In this document: positions 8,516 through 18,686 of the stretch, piece by piece
Numbering within the stretch: position 1 is the first letter of the stretch
How the letters are laid out: each line of letters begins with the position of its first letter
Source of the DNA: Bin25 sp965221765
GTDB lineage: Bacteria; Bacteroidota; Bacteroidia; Flavobacteriales; Flavobacteriaceae
Direction of reading: 5' to 3'
Length of the DNA stretch: 64,000 nucleotides
Assembly (NCBI GenBank): GCA_965221765.1
Contig: OZ244911.1
Location: 2,232,001 to 2,296,000, forward strand
Notes under the pieces: generated by a model
Told to the model about the DNA's origin: nothing
Seen by the model: only the letters and a program-made list of their open reading frames with translations
Databases searched by the model: none
Translations under genes and position numbers: made by a program

Positions 8516-9607
8516 TCATTCTACAATATCAGCGTTTCTTTGTAAAGTCAAACCATAATCATCTGTAAGCCATTTAGTCATCGATGGTATTGGCACTTGA
8601 TAAGAGCCATCGGCTAATTGATCAAAAACACCTTTATTCAAGCATTGATTGAAAAGTGATTTCGAATGAAACTCGATAAAATCTTCTCGATCAAACACAG
8701 GCTGCTGTTGGATCCATTGAGCGACTGTTCTCCGCTCTTGCCGACTGAATGATTCAACACGTTCTTCATAATAAGCATTTTTTAATCGTTGTCCTTATGC
8801 CAATACTTGCTTCAAACCATCATCTGTTAATTTCCCTAATGCTTGTTTCACCACAGAAGCGGCCTCTTCACCATAGGATGTAATATGTTGTGGCCATCCT
8901 TGAGTTTGTTCCATAATGGTATCAATCCAATATTTCAATGAGGGCGTGGTTGTTGTAATGCCCCCTTCTCGAACCAACCAATCCAAACACAAAGCCTCTT
9001 CATATTTGGATTCTAAAGATTTTAATCGAAAAACCGTTTGTTTAGCAAATCGAGAAATATGAAAATCATTCAACAACGTTTTTGTTTGACTTAATCCAGC
9101 CACTAAAAAACAAAAACCGTAAGGCGTTTCTATATTACGCAAATGCGAAAGCACATCTCGAATGGTTTTTCGGTATTCTGGTTCTTGGAGTTCATCTTGC
9201 AACCGTTGCGCTTCGTCGAGAAATAACACAGTCGGTTGTTTGACTTCTTGCCACGTTTTTTCAAAGGAATAATGATTCAATTGGATATTGGTTTCAAAAC
9301 CAAATTCTTGATAGAATGGTTTAAAAGATAAGGTTTCTTTTTTCCAAACTTGCCACCATTTATCCAAACCTAAGACATCTCTTAATTCATTTAAATCATA
9401 CAGTGCGGTGGGATTGATTTTGATAAAACACCAATCAGAATGTTCGTCCATCAATTGATAAACCAATGCTGTTTTACCAACCCCTGGTGGCCCTTGAATC
9501 AAAAACGTAGTACCTTTTTTTTCTCGAATAGAAGCATCCATACATTGTTGAAATGCTTGTCGTTCTTGATACCTTCCCCGAAAATAAGTCGCCCTGCCTC
9601 GATCCAT
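8516..9607 (-). pseudogene. AAA ATPase gene interrupted by an in-frame TAA
   Basis: From 9607 a 270-residue AAA/ORC-like ATPase is read, with Walker A GPPGVGKT at 39-46, Walker B VLFLDEAQ and a sensor-like FLVAGLSQT. It stops at a TAA at 8795-8797. The same frame continues without another stop for 92 more codons to 8516 (GQRLKNAYYEERVES through PMTKWLTDDYGLTLQ). The simplest reading is one 363-codon gene with a single nonsense codon. The truncated product still has the whole ATPase core, so it could be functional. No partner gene is adjacent. The protein's role is unknown; similar ATPases serve in DNA transactions and mobile elements, which is only a suggestion here. Confidence 0.7.
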
Positions 9608-10519
9608 ATTAAATGATAAGTCAAACAGCTAGATAAAGCTAATGAAAAACACCTCATTGTATATCACAAACTTTCATTAATATTTTATATACCAAAGGGC
9701 TTTTATCAACCATCTTTTAGCTTTTTCTTCTACACAGAATAACCTAGTAATTTCATCTAGTTCATACTAATCGCGTTTTAATAATGAGTAATTTACGAAA
9801 GTTTAATGAACTATGATTTCCTGAATTCAACTCTTCTTATTAGTCAGCCTTTGCTACTTTGTCATGTAATATCGAAAATAAAAACTCCAATAGGAACATA
9901 ATAGGATAAATCTATAGCATTTATGGTATCGATCAATTAAAGCAAAAAAATTAAATACAATGGTTTATAAAAAATATACATAAAAAACGAATTGTTATGG
10001 AATTATTATTTTAGATTTGCTGTTATAGATAGACCAAATTCCTTTTATGGGGATTTTTTATGTATATCGTATAGAATGGAATCAGTGTAAAGAAAGGACA
10101 TGTTAACCGTCACAGGCGTTGACACTGCTGTTAAACCTCAATAAACATGTAGACATTGGAACGATTAACAACCTAACGATTCGAATTGTTCGATTATGGA
10201 TTGCGATCGTTATTTCAAGGAATTGGATAATTCTTATGGCGAAATGAACGGCAATCCTTTTATAATCGATTGTAACAACCTAGTCAATTTTAGATTTACC
10301 TAAAATGTCGCATGTCACTCCATTGAAAGTTTTCGAGATAGCAATAAATAAGAAAAAACCTTATTCAAAATTATACATCAAGAATTTCAAACCGTATTGT
10401 CCGTTAAATATTTGGAAGAATAGTCCTTACAAATCACCTAATTTGATTAATGAAAACATCATTTGGGGCGTTGTTTTCCAACACAAAATAATATCCAAAT
10501 AACATCACTAAGAATATCA
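9608..10519. other. About 900 bp without a recognisable gene
   Basis: The stretch between the ATPase gene and the secreted-protein gene is AT-rich and broken by stops in all frames. A 65-codon open frame at 10305-10502 shows no family features and I do not accept it. I see no tRNA, terminator or transposon end here. Confidence 0.5.
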
Positions 10520-11011
10520 ATGATGAATACTAACTTTAAAACAATTTCTATAGAACTTATCTTTAGATTTTTGATTGTTACTTGTTTTTTTATTTTTCAA
10601 AGCGTCCTTTGGTCGCAAGAAAAAGAAGATGATGCCGATTGTGGGTGTGGTCAAGCCTTACCCACCATATTGAAAGGGTCGCCTTTTCATGCGATATTAG
10701 CCCAGGAAAATCAATCTTTGGAGTTGTTTATTACCCAAGATCGATATCATTATTGGTCAGACGATAACAATGTCTACAAATCATTTGATAAAAAAAAATA
10801 TCTCAACCGAAGAACTTCGGCTTGTTCCAAATTGCAACGGAACTATCGAAAAGCATGGAAAGCACATGTAAAAAAAGCGGTCGGGACATTCGTTTTGGAT
10901 GAAGAAAAAACTCGTGCTTTTGGCCAATTACTGAACCGATTAGTGAACAAAGAAAAAATCAATTATCAACAATTGAATCAATGTTTTGAAATACAATACC
11001 GTATCGAATAG
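10520..11011 (+). CDS. Secreted protein of unknown function
   Basis: I start the gene at the paired ATG codons at 10520/10523, which places a normal signal peptide at the N-terminus: a charged start, a hydrophobic core FRFLIVTCFFIFQSVLW, and likely cleavage near WSQ. An upstream in-frame start at 10463 would bury it. The mature part of about 130 residues has a short Cys motif (DCGCGQ), a basic middle (KKKYLNRRTSACSKLQRNYRKAWKAHVKK) and a helical C-terminus. I do not recognise the family. It stands alone between gene-poor stretches. Confidence 0.55.
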   Translation: MMNTNFKTISIELIFRFLIVTCFFIFQSVLWSQEKEDDADCGCGQALPTILKGSPFHAILAQENQSLELFITQDRYHYWSDDNNVYKSFDKKKYLNRRTSACSKLQRNYRKAWKAHVKKAVGTFVLDEEKTRAFGQLLNRLVNKEKINYQQLNQCFEIQYRIE

Positions 11012-11114
11012 AGTCACTTTATCTCTTCCTTCAAAATCATTTAATGAACTGCTATAAGAAATAAAGAAGTTGTTTAATATCATTCTAGAATAATTTAATG
11101 GCAAAATATAACTA

Positions 11115-11160
11115 ATTAAGACATAACTTAAGTAACTGTCCTAAGTTTGGGGTACAGAAC
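11115..11160 (-). mobile_element. Solo end of an IS3-type element
   Basis: The sequence CTGTCCTAAGTTTGGGGTACA at 11136-11156, with the flanking AAGACATAACT and GAACA, matches the reverse complement of the left end of the IS3 element at 17049. No transposase lies beside it. It is probably what remains of a second copy, and the element was oriented with its left end to the right. Confidence 0.65.
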
Positions 11161-11177
11161 ACTTTATCGATAAAGTG
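11160..11177. repeat. Perfect 18-bp palindrome
   Basis: CACTTTATCGATAAAGTG is a perfect palindrome that begins at the outer edge of the solo IS3 end. It has no T-tract and so is not a terminator. It could be an operator-like site or the target of the insertion. The surrounding 11178-11694 holds no gene that I can support. Confidence 0.5.
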
Positions 11178-11694
11178 GATTCCTTTTAACTATGTGATTA
11201 GTTCTCTATAAAGTGAACAATTCATCGCATCAATTAGTTATTAATAGGTATGGCTAAAAATATTGAAGCCACTAATCTTCTATTTCAAAAAGGAGAGACT
11301 TTTAAGTAATGCAAGATTAAAAACTATCAATAGTAATAATAATGACAAATAAGCTCATCCTAATTATAGGTTTCCTAATAAAAGATTTGATTTGAAGAAG
11401 TGGTTGGAAGTCACATGACTAAATCGAAATATATGAAGAGAAGCAAAAGACTAGAATTTATAATAACTGCTTTACAAATATTGTAATATATAATAGAATA
11501 GGCAGTGTTCCTTTTGGACAGCTTTTGCCAATAAAGCCTATAATTCCCTTTTTATACAATAAAACGACAAATTTAGAGCCATTGGTTTTGTCAAAAAACA
11601 AAAATTATCCGGCAGTATTTTCTATTTTCGAAGAAAATTTGAGTCTACACAAATCTTTTTACAAATTCTAATAATTAAGTAGTTTTCTTGTAAA

Positions 11695-11883
11695 GTGTTT
11701 AGCAAAGATAAAATCATCATTGCAGTCATCTTTGTGATAGCGTACACCATTTTTATCATTTGGTCTTACAGAAAAGATCGAAAGAAAACACCTAATTATT
11801 TTGGAGGTTCTTTGAAAATATTGGTAGTTATTGTTTTGGTTGTATTTATGATGTTTCTTTTAAAACTATTAATCACCAATTGA
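11695..11883 (+). CDS. Small two-helix membrane protein upstream of crcB
   Basis: This 62-residue protein starts at a GTG codon (MFSKDKIIIAVIF). It has two transmembrane segments (about 7-24 and 41-59) separated by a short basic loop, YRKDRKKTPNYFGGS. Its TGA overlaps the TTG start of crcB by four bases (TTGA), so the two are translationally coupled. I do not recognise the family. The tight coupling suggests a role alongside the fluoride channel, but this is inference from position. Confidence 0.65.
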   Translation: MFSKDKIIIAVIFVIAYTIFIIWSYRKDRKKTPNYFGGSLKILVVIVLVVFMMFLLKLLITN

Positions 11884-12254
11884 GAGAAGTTTTGATTGTT
11901 TTTGTTGGTGGAGGATTGGGAAGTGTCTTACGGTATTTTATTAGTTTGCTCTTTCCTAAAGTGATTAATTCATTTCCTTATCCTACACTATTAGCAAATC
12001 TTCTTGGCTGTTTTTTATTAGGAATTATTATGGGTTTCGGTACAAAATTACCATGGTATCAAGGATCATCAATGATTTTTTTTACCGTTGGATTCTGTGG
12101 CGGTTTAACAACTTTTTCTACATTGGTTCAAGAAAGTTTTGATTTTGTAAATACTGGTGCATTTTTGAATTTTTTACTTTATACCTCTCTGAGTTTCATT
12201 AGTGGATTATTTTTGGTTTTCTTGGGATCCCAAATATCTAAACTAATAAGTTGA
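11880..12254 (+). CDS. crcB: Fluoride channel/exporter CrcB (Fluc)
   Basis: This 124-residue protein with four transmembrane helices belongs to the Fluc/CrcB family, which lowers cytoplasmic fluoride. The signature pieces are GGGLGSVLRYFIS at the N-terminus, TLLANLLGCFLLG in helix 2, and GFCGGLTTFSTLVQES in the helix 3 break that carries the pore Phe/Thr/Ser residues. I take the TTG at 11880 as start because it places the GGGLGS motif at the usual distance and overlaps the stop of the preceding small gene. No fluoride riboswitch could be recognised upstream. Confidence 0.9.
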   Translation: MREVLIVFVGGGLGSVLRYFISLLFPKVINSFPYPTLLANLLGCFLLGIIMGFGTKLPWYQGSSMIFFTVGFCGGLTTFSTLVQESFDFVNTGAFLNFLLYTSLSFISGLFLVFLGSQISKLIS

Positions 12255-12683
12255 CGTTCTTAGTAAATCAATCCAAATGATTAATAATTTGTTGTTTCGA
12301 TAATTAGAATTTTAGTTAGGCTCTACCACTCTCTGCATAAAGTGGCTGTTTTCTAATACATCACTATTTCATAAATCCAGCGATTTCAGAGCTCCTCCAA
12401 TAGCTTGATTTTTGCCTTCTTGATGGATGCTGGCTGTTCCTAAACGCAAGTTTATCATTTTGCTTCATTTAATGCCTGCCATAAAGGACTAGACCTTCTC
12501 TCCCTTTGGTGGACTCCTAAAATGAATTATTCGGCGATTTAACTCCTTTTTTTGCTTGATTTTCATCGGAGATCTCTACTAATGATCTTTTTTTGGCTCC
12601 CAAGTTCGATGTAGTGGAATTAAAGTTGCTCTATTTGGTGGCTTTCGTATCCTTGCCAGCCATTGATCATTGATCGATGGCTT
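12255..12683. other. Intergenic stretch with no supported gene
   Basis: About 430 bp downstream of crcB. All frames are interrupted. I see no clear terminator or RNA gene. It leads into a transposase fragment whose base composition is visibly richer in G and C. Confidence 0.4.
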
Positions 12684-12902
12684 ATGTTTATCGTCCCTAA
12701 AAAATTCAAGAGCAAAGACGGTAGCGTCCAAACCACCTACTCGCTGTGTGAAACCCGACGGGTGCATGGACGGTCTCGGCGAAAAATACTTCTCAATCTA
12801 GGCCGAGGTTTTCCGTTAGCCAAAGAGCATTGGCCGAAACTTTTGACGCAAATCCGTCGCCGATGGTTAAAGCTACCTATGCTGGCGTTTGAAAATGGAT
12901 AA
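12684..12902 (+). pseudogene. N-terminal fragment of a DDE transposase (IS4/IS1634-like)
   Basis: The 72 codons from 12684 (MFIVPKKFKSKDG, then LCETRRVHGRSRRKILLNLGRG) match the start of the transposase type that opens with 'SRRV.GR...LYLG'. A full protein would have several hundred residues. Here the frame ends after LKLPMLAFENG and no catalytic DDE region follows. The fragment has higher GC than its surroundings, fitting foreign origin. Family placement is from motif memory and moderate. Confidence 0.5.
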
Positions 12903-14202
12903 TAAAGTCCAAAATAGTATTAATGCAATCCCCTTATGACAAAGATTTTTTTATTCTATATAGTTAGGATTATCTCTTTTTATAGTAAAGTTTTATTATC
13001 CTCATCATGGCAATATATTCCATTCACTTATTTTTAAAATCCAAGCTGACTACACACAAGTATTACGCAGATATTATGTCGAACAAGCTTAAAATCAGAA
13101 GTCCCTTAGAGCTTTGACTATAACTACAATGCTTTTACTTGTTCGATTAGTGATTTTAAAAAGTCCTTCAAGAAAATTAGGGACATGAGACTCTATAATA
13201 TCTGTCCAGATACAAATGGGAATACTTTTTTCGAAAAGAATACTTGATCGGTTAAAATAATCGTTACTTTAATAAAAAGATTTTTTCTGTTCAAGATATT
13301 ACAATCGCTTTTAGATGCCATATGGACGAAAAAATCTTTTGAATAAGTATATGATAAAAATTAAGGCAGAATATCGGACGGGCATGAAAAAGTAAAAAAG
13401 GGAGTCATCAACACCAATGATTTTGAAAAAGACATCAGTTAACAAAATAAATGCTCTCACTTCATATAGAGTGTCATTCATAGAATGATAATGTATCGAC
13501 TTTGGCTTGATTATAGACCTGCTTAACTTACAATCTGTATTAGAAAGCTTTTCCAAAGCCTAGACTCCTATTCTAACATATTTCAAAGTCTCTTTGCTAA
13601 TTAAGCAAGAGTAAACATCTAACAAGAGGAGTGACTTGAGGACTCTCTACAAAAAAAAAGAAATCTGCCCATGCTACTATAAAAATGAATAAATTCATGA
13701 ATTAAAACTACCCATTCTTGGGTAATAAAAAAGTGTTGTTCTCGCAGAGATTCATACACCCAAGTGAATTACGAGTCATTAAGTTTTTGAGGTGAGAATC
13801 AATCGTAATGATTAACACTTAATTCAACATCTTACACTGAGTTACGTTTTATTTTTTTTAAAGTCATGGAATAATTTTTTTTATTACCGTGTATTTGCCT
13901 TCTCTATTGAGAAAAAGAGATTAAATCGAGTACACAAAATACGGAAAAGAAATTGGCACTAGTTTCTAGTAATTCACTCGATAAAATTATTAGGATTTTC
14001 TGAATTTTGAATATTTGAAATGCAAAATTTTGATTATATATTTCGTCTTCATTTAAATTGAAAAAGCATACTAAATTTAAATATTTTCAAATATTATTCA
14101 AATTATATTAGATTATTATTAATATTTCTATCGATATTATAAAAATAAAAATCATTTTTATTTTTTATCCAACAGCATATTCCAATCACATTTAGTTTAG
14201 AA
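12903..14202. other. About 1.3 kb without supported genes
   Basis: AT-rich and stop-rich in all frames. The only open frame of note (minus strand, 13311-13556, 81 codons) has no family features and looks accidental. A small perfect hairpin lies at 13709-13724 (TACCCA, loop TTCT, TGGGTA) without a T-tract. The last 200 bp are very AT-rich and lead into the promoter of the ammonium operon. Confidence 0.4.
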
Positions 14203-14210
14203 TACTTTTG
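14203..14210 (+). promoter_or_regulatory. Probable -7 box of the P-II/amt operon
   Basis: TACTTTTG fits the TAnnTTTG consensus and stands about 60 bases ahead of the P-II start codon, after a long AT-rich stretch. No firm -33 element is visible. No NtrC-type or sigma-54 site is apparent. Confidence 0.4.
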
Positions 14211-14272
14211 AGGCCGTTTAAGATTTGAATGGATTACCTTTGTTCAGAACTAACCTTTTTAACAGTTTTTTT

Positions 14273-14608
14273 ATGAAAAAGATTGAAGCGATTATTCGCG
14301 AATCACAATTCCTTAAGGTGAGAGATGCTCTCAAAAATCTTGGGGTAAAACACTTTACCTATTGGGATGTCACTGGTGTAGGTAAAGAAAAGCAACCACA
14401 TGTTTATCGTGGTGTAAATTACGAATCTTCTGCTATCAATAGACGATTCATTTCACTAGTTGTATCAGAAAATTTATTGGATGCAGCTATCGAAGCACTT
14501 TTAGATTCTGCTTCTACAAATGAAGTTGGAGACGGTAAAATATTTGTTTTACCAGTAGAAAAATCAATTCGGATTCGCACAAAAGAATCTGGGCCCTCAT
14601 CACTTTAA
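14273..14608 (+). CDS. Nitrogen regulatory protein P-II
   Basis: The 111-residue P-II signal protein senses 2-oxoglutarate and ATP/ADP and, next to amt, normally blocks the ammonium channel when nitrogen is plentiful. The start is placed at ATG 14273 (MKKIEAIIRES), because all P-II proteins begin like this; the upstream in-frame extension has no counterpart. Conserved parts are the T-loop region VYRGVNYESS (Y50 in the place of the modified tyrosine) and VGDGKIFVLPVEKSIRIRT at the C-terminus. The T-loop differs from the GlnB consensus (ESSAINRR instead of VVDFLPK), so uridylylation is uncertain. The amt gene follows after 13 bases. Confidence 0.93.
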   Translation: MKKIEAIIRESQFLKVRDALKNLGVKHFTYWDVTGVGKEKQPHVYRGVNYESSAINRRFISLVVSENLLDAAIEALLDSASTNEVGDGKIFVLPVEKSIRIRTKESGPSSL

Positions 14609-14621
14609 TAATTAACTATTT

Positions 14622-15851
14622 ATGACAGAAGCACTTTTTACTGCCAATAATCTATGGTTGATGATTTGTACCGCATTGGTATTTATTATGCACCTCGGAT
14701 TTGGATTTTTAGAACTAGGTATGACCCGACAAAAAAATGCTATAAACATTTTTTTTAAAAATTTCTTTGCTATTACAATGGGGATTTTAATCTATTATTT
14801 GGTTGGTTTCAACCTCATGTATCCGGGATTTAGTGATGGGTCTCCTGGTATTCTTGATTTTGCTGGATTTGGTCTTTCATTACCAGGTGGAGAGTCCATT
14901 GATTATGCCGGTGGAGGTTATACTTATTGGACTGACTTTTTATTCCAAGCGGTCTTTGCTGCCACTGCAGCTACTATTGTCTCAGGAGCTGTAGCAGAAA
15001 GAGTAAAACTCGAAGGTTTTATGGTATTTTCAGTTCTCTATGTGGCCATAACTTACCCAATTGTTGGATCATGGCAATGGGGAGGTGGTTGGTTATCTCA
15101 ATTAGGGTTTCATGATTTTGCGGGTTCGACCTTAGTTCATTCTGTTGGTGGCTGGGCGGCATTAATGTTTGTTTACTTTTTAGGTCCAAGGATAGGTAAA
15201 TATGAAAATGGTAAAACAAATGCCATTCCTGGACATAACTTACCATTGGCTGCTGGTGGTGTTTTGATTTTATGGTTGGGATGGTTCGGTTTTAATGGTG
15301 GATCTGTTTTGTCTGCAGAGCCCAATGCTACATCTCTCGTATTGGTCAATACTTGTTTAGCAGCATCCACTGGAGCCATTGTGGCGTTTATAGTAGCAAA
15401 AATTTCATTCAAATCATTTGATCTGACCATGCTCATGAACGGTGTTTTAGGAGGATTGGTAGGAATAACCGCAGGGGCTGATCAAATGAATGTTATCGAA
15501 TCAATCGTTATTGGAGGTTTATCAGGAGTAATTGTCGTATATGGAATAACACTTTTAGATACCATCTTAAAAATAGATGATCCTGTTGGTGCTATTGCTG
15601 TACACTTGATTTGTGGTATTTGGGGAACCTTGGCTGTAGGGATATTCGGAAACCTTGCTGGTGGATCACAATTTATTCACCAAGCAGTTGGAATTGGTAT
15701 TATTGGATTATTCTGCGTCATTACTAGTTCAATTTTCCTTTTGATAACTAAATACACCGTTGGTATTAGAGCTAAAAGAGATTTCGAAATACAAGGCTTG
15801 GATTGTACCGAGCACGCAATGGATGCCTATTCAGATTTTCAAACTAAATAA
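14622..15851 (+). CDS. amt: Ammonium transporter Amt
   Basis: This 409-residue Amt/MEP/Rh channel has about eleven transmembrane helices and moves ammonium/ammonia across the inner membrane. The twin-histidine pore is visible as the His in STLVHSVGGWAAL and the His in GAIAVHLICGIWG. The family stretch PGHNLPLAAGGVLILWLGWFGFNGGS is intact. It is sandwiched between the P-II gene and a porin gene in one operon, the standard arrangement for P-II gating of Amt. The C-terminal tail (GLDCTEHAMDAYSDF) matches the conserved D-C-x-E-H-G-like regulatory tail. Confidence 0.96.
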   Translation: MTEALFTANNLWLMICTALVFIMHLGFGFLELGMTRQKNAINIFFKNFFAITMGILIYYLVGFNLMYPGFSDGSPGILDFAGFGLSLPGGESIDYAGGGYTYWTDFLFQAVFAATAATIVSGAVAERVKLEGFMVFSVLYVAITYPIVGSWQWGGGWLSQLGFHDFAGSTLVHSVGGWAALMFVYFLGPRIGKYENGKTNAIPGHNLPLAAGGVLILWLGWFGFNGGSVLSAEPNATSLVLVNTCLAASTGAIVAFIVAKISFKSFDLTMLMNGVLGGLVGITAGADQMNVIESIVIGGLSGVIVVYGITLLDTILKIDDPVGAIAVHLICGIWGTLAVGIFGNLAGGSQFIHQAVGIGIIGLFCVITSSIFLLITKYTVGIRAKRDFEIQGLDCTEHAMDAYSDFQTK

Positions 15852-15864
15852 TTTATAACAACTC

Positions 15865-16887
15865 ATGATTAAAAAAAATACTTTACTAACAGCATTATCG
15901 GTTTTATTAACCGTTTGCACAATTGAATTTGCTTCTTCTCAAGAAGATTCTGATTCCAAGTGGAATTTTTCCGGAACTGTTGATGTCTATGGACGGTTTA
16001 ACTTTTCAGATGATCAAGATCAAGTTCCTGGCACGTCTTTTGCCAATCGACCAGGATTTGCTTTAGGAATGTTCAATGGTGTTTTTTCCTATGAAGGTGA
16101 AAAAGTGGGTTTTGTTGCCGACTTAGTTTATGGACCTCGAGGAAAAGAAGCCGTTTTTAATGAAACTGGCTCTTCCAATATCCTCAATCAACTATATGTC
16201 TATGCTAATCTCAGTGAATCAACGACGTTGACATTTGGAAATTTCAATACATTCTTAGGTTATGAAGTCATTTCGCCTGCTGGAAACTTTCATTATTCAA
16301 CGTCCTATATGTTTTCCTATGGTCCATTTTCGCATGGGGGTGTGAAATTAGACTATGCTCCCAATGATGATTTTTCACTAATGTTAGGAGTATTTAATGG
16401 GACTGATTTAGTCGATTTCAATCGAGATAATGATTATACTTATGGAGCACAAGTGGGAATTAAGGGTCAATATCTAAATTATTTAGGTGGAGAAGGATTT
16501 AATCAATTTGACTTTACTGGTGGAATTCCTTTTAGTGGCTCATTTAATCTAGGCATTAATGCCACATTGTATAAATATAATTTAGATGAGGAGGAGTCTG
16601 ATTTTATGGGTTTAGCTCTTTATCCTCAATATGATTTTTCGGATACCGCTAGTTTTGGTTTTAGAGTTGAATTTTTTGATGAAACCAACGACGCAACAGG
16701 GGTTTTTGGAGTCGATGAGGCATCGAATATTTCATATACTGCAACAGGAAGCTTTGCAATTGATGACCTAACCATCAAGCCAGAAATTCGTTTTGATAGT
16801 GCTTCTGAACCTATTTTTTTAGTTGAGAATGATGATCCTTCAGATACGCTATTTTCTTTTATTGTTGCATTGGTATATTCGTTTTAA
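15865..16887 (+). CDS. Outer-membrane porin-like beta-barrel protein
   Basis: A signal peptide (MIKKNTLLTALSVLLTVCTIEFASSQ) leads into 315 residues of alternating hydrophobic strands ending in FSFIVALVYSF. A C-terminal aromatic is typical of outer-membrane barrels. It resembles the porins commonly encoded after amt in Bacteroidota, about 12-16 strands by length. Thirteen bases separate it from amt, so it probably serves ammonium or small-solute entry through the outer membrane. That function is inferred from the operon only. Confidence 0.8.
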   Translation: MIKKNTLLTALSVLLTVCTIEFASSQEDSDSKWNFSGTVDVYGRFNFSDDQDQVPGTSFANRPGFALGMFNGVFSYEGEKVGFVADLVYGPRGKEAVFNETGSSNILNQLYVYANLSESTTLTFGNFNTFLGYEVISPAGNFHYSTSYMFSYGPFSHGGVKLDYAPNDDFSLMLGVFNGTDLVDFNRDNDYTYGAQVGIKGQYLNYLGGEGFNQFDFTGGIPFSGSFNLGINATLYKYNLDEEESDFMGLALYPQYDFSDTASFGFRVEFFDETNDATGVFGVDEASNISYTATGSFAIDDLTIKPEIRFDSASEPIFLVENDDPSDTLFSFIVALVYSF

Positions 16888-16916
16888 ACGGATAAATCAA
16901 AATATTATTACACAAG

Positions 16917-16947
16917 AATCACAGTCCATGAGGCTGTGATTTTTTTT
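16917..16947 (+). terminator. Rho-independent terminator of the ammonium operon
   Basis: Stem ATCACAG (16918-16924) pairs with CTGTGAT (16934-16940) around a nine-base loop and is followed by a run of T. It lies 30 bases after the porin stop. Confidence 0.85.
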
Positions 16948-17118
16948 GGCATTTTTCCATCCTCTCAATTATATTTTCTATATTCCATATGTTGACTAAT
17001 TTGGAAATAAAACATGTGGATATTATTGTATCGAATTTCTTAATGTTCTGTACCCCAAAATTAGAACAGCTATTTCAGTTATGTCTTATTCGTTATAGGT
17101 GGTCTTAAATTTTCAGAT

Positions 17119-17328
17119 ATGAAGCAAAAACAGCATACTCCGGAATTGAAATTTAAGGTGGTCAAAGAAGCCTTCAAAGAACGTCACAGCATCCAAGCAT
17201 TAGCTCGTCGTTTTGACATTCACCCTATCCAAATTTCCACTTGGAAAAAAGAGTTTGACCAACGAGCGAAAAATTTGTTTCATCGTTCGAATATTCGTAA
17301 ATCGGAAGATCAGAAACAAAAACAATGA
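17119..17328 (+). CDS. IS3-family OrfA (helix-turn-helix part), probably truncated
   Basis: The first 60 residues are the HTH_Tnp_1 domain of IS3 OrfA (HTPELKFKVVKEAFKER, then LARRFDIHPIQISTWKKEF). The frame ends after KQKQ. The leucine-zipper-like tail seems to continue in another frame (IQQKIEIEFLKKTYDA near 17345-17395), so the original OrfA has probably lost its end by frameshift. Confidence 0.75.
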   Translation: MKQKQHTPELKFKVVKEAFKERHSIQALARRFDIHPIQISTWKKEFDQRAKNLFHRSNIRKSEDQKQKQ

Positions 17329-18235
17329 GATCCATGCTACTAGATCATTCAGCAGAAGATCGAAATTGAATTCTTAAAAAAAACGTATGATGCCATAGAC
17401 GTTTGTCGAACGTCGTCAGATGGTGGATCGATCGTTTACCCTAAGGTGCTTTATGGTCGATTCATCGCAGTGGATGGGACTACCAATCCATCGAACCTTC
17501 CGAACTTTATTGGCCATTGGTGAAACTAATCAAGGAGTACTGTATCCATTATCCTTTTTTTGGGGATCGACGGATGCTTCGGTGGATGCTCATGAAGCAT
17601 CCAGAATTCAAACAACTCCATATGAAACGCATCATCCGCCTTTATAAGCTGTTCCATATCCGTGCTCTTTATCCCAAAATAAAGACCACTCGAAGAAGCA
17701 AAAGCCTTGAGCATCCGATATTTCCATATTTATTGAGCCGATGATCGATTGAGAAGCCAAATCATTTTTGGACCACCGATATCACCTATATTAGGGTTCT
17801 AGGGGAAGGTTTTACCTCGGTGCCATCATCGACATGTGTAGTCGTTTTGTGGTCGGGGGTCATCGTTCCAATACCATGCCTATAGACTAGTGTTTGGAAA
17901 CTCTCTATAAAGCGATCGAACACGATGGTGGTCCTCAGATACTCAACACCGATCAGGGCAGTCCGTTGACTTCGAGAGCATAGTCAAGTACTGTCACTAG
18001 TTTTTCGATTTCGTGAAGCATGGATGGAAAAGGTAGAGCGACGGACCATGCTTTTATCGAACGATGATGGCATTCAGTCCAACAAGAGTGCTCGCCTATG
18101 GAACCCGATGATGATGGTTTGGAATGCTACAACAAACTAGAAAAATACTTTCGATCTTATAACAATCAGATACCACACCAGGGGATCTTATATCAAACAC
18201 CGGTCGATCGTTACCATGAAATCAACAAAAAATAA
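17329..18235 (+). pseudogene. IS3-family OrfB transposase, broken by several frameshifts and stops
   Basis: Fragments of the DDE transposase appear in successive frames. The N-terminal HTH_21 part is at 17517-17744 (YCIHYPFFGDRRMLRWML, then RALYPKIKTTRRSK). The rve core start NHFWTTDITYI is near 17762, a middle strand is near 17815, and the C-terminal DGLECYNKLEKYFRSYNNQ and PVDRYHEINKK run up to 18235. No single frame covers more than about 75 codons, so the gene is dead. Confidence 0.8.
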
Positions 18236-18686
18236 AACATGATGAATGATCGAAAAAATTAAAAAAACAAACCATTCATTTTAAGCTGGAATCGTTCTTT
18301 TTTCAAGCCCATATTCCAAAGAAAAACACAAGTTATAGGATAACTTAAATTTGACCAATAACTGTCCTAATTTTGGGGTACACTTCAATCAAAGCAAACA
18401 CTTTGAAAACTTTTCTGTAGCACAAGAAAAAGGGTTTCCAAAGATCCCATTGATCACACCGTATCGATGGGTCAAAGCTTTTTAAAAAAAAATGGGAGAT
18501 TTGAAAATATTTTTTTAATCTCTATTAGAGAAATCGGAAAAGAAGATGGGGACACCTTTCATTCAAGATGCAAAAAAAGATCTTCGATACCATATGGAAA
18601 TTTGAATCTTAAGTGATTCAAAAATTAATGTTTGAAATAAAAGATAGTGTTGCTAACTTTATGAAAAATATCATTATCCATTGCTG

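Larger units (their letters stand above)
17049..18382 (+). mobile_element. Decayed IS3-family insertion sequence
   Basis: The 1,334-bp element is bounded by 21-bp inverted repeats: TGTACCCCAAAATTAGAACAG at 17049-17069 and its complement with one change at 18362-18382. Inside are an orfA of the IS3 helix-turn-helix type and a heavily mutated orfB. The size and order fit IS3. No convincing target duplication is visible. The decayed orfB means this copy cannot move by itself. Confidence 0.85.

Noticed and set aside
10305..10502. 65-codon open frame
   Set aside because: No signal, no domain and no operon context; the following secreted protein has a better start of its own.
13311..13556. Minus-strand 81-codon open frame
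   Set aside because: No family-like residues; lies in a 1.3-kb stretch of decayed DNA.
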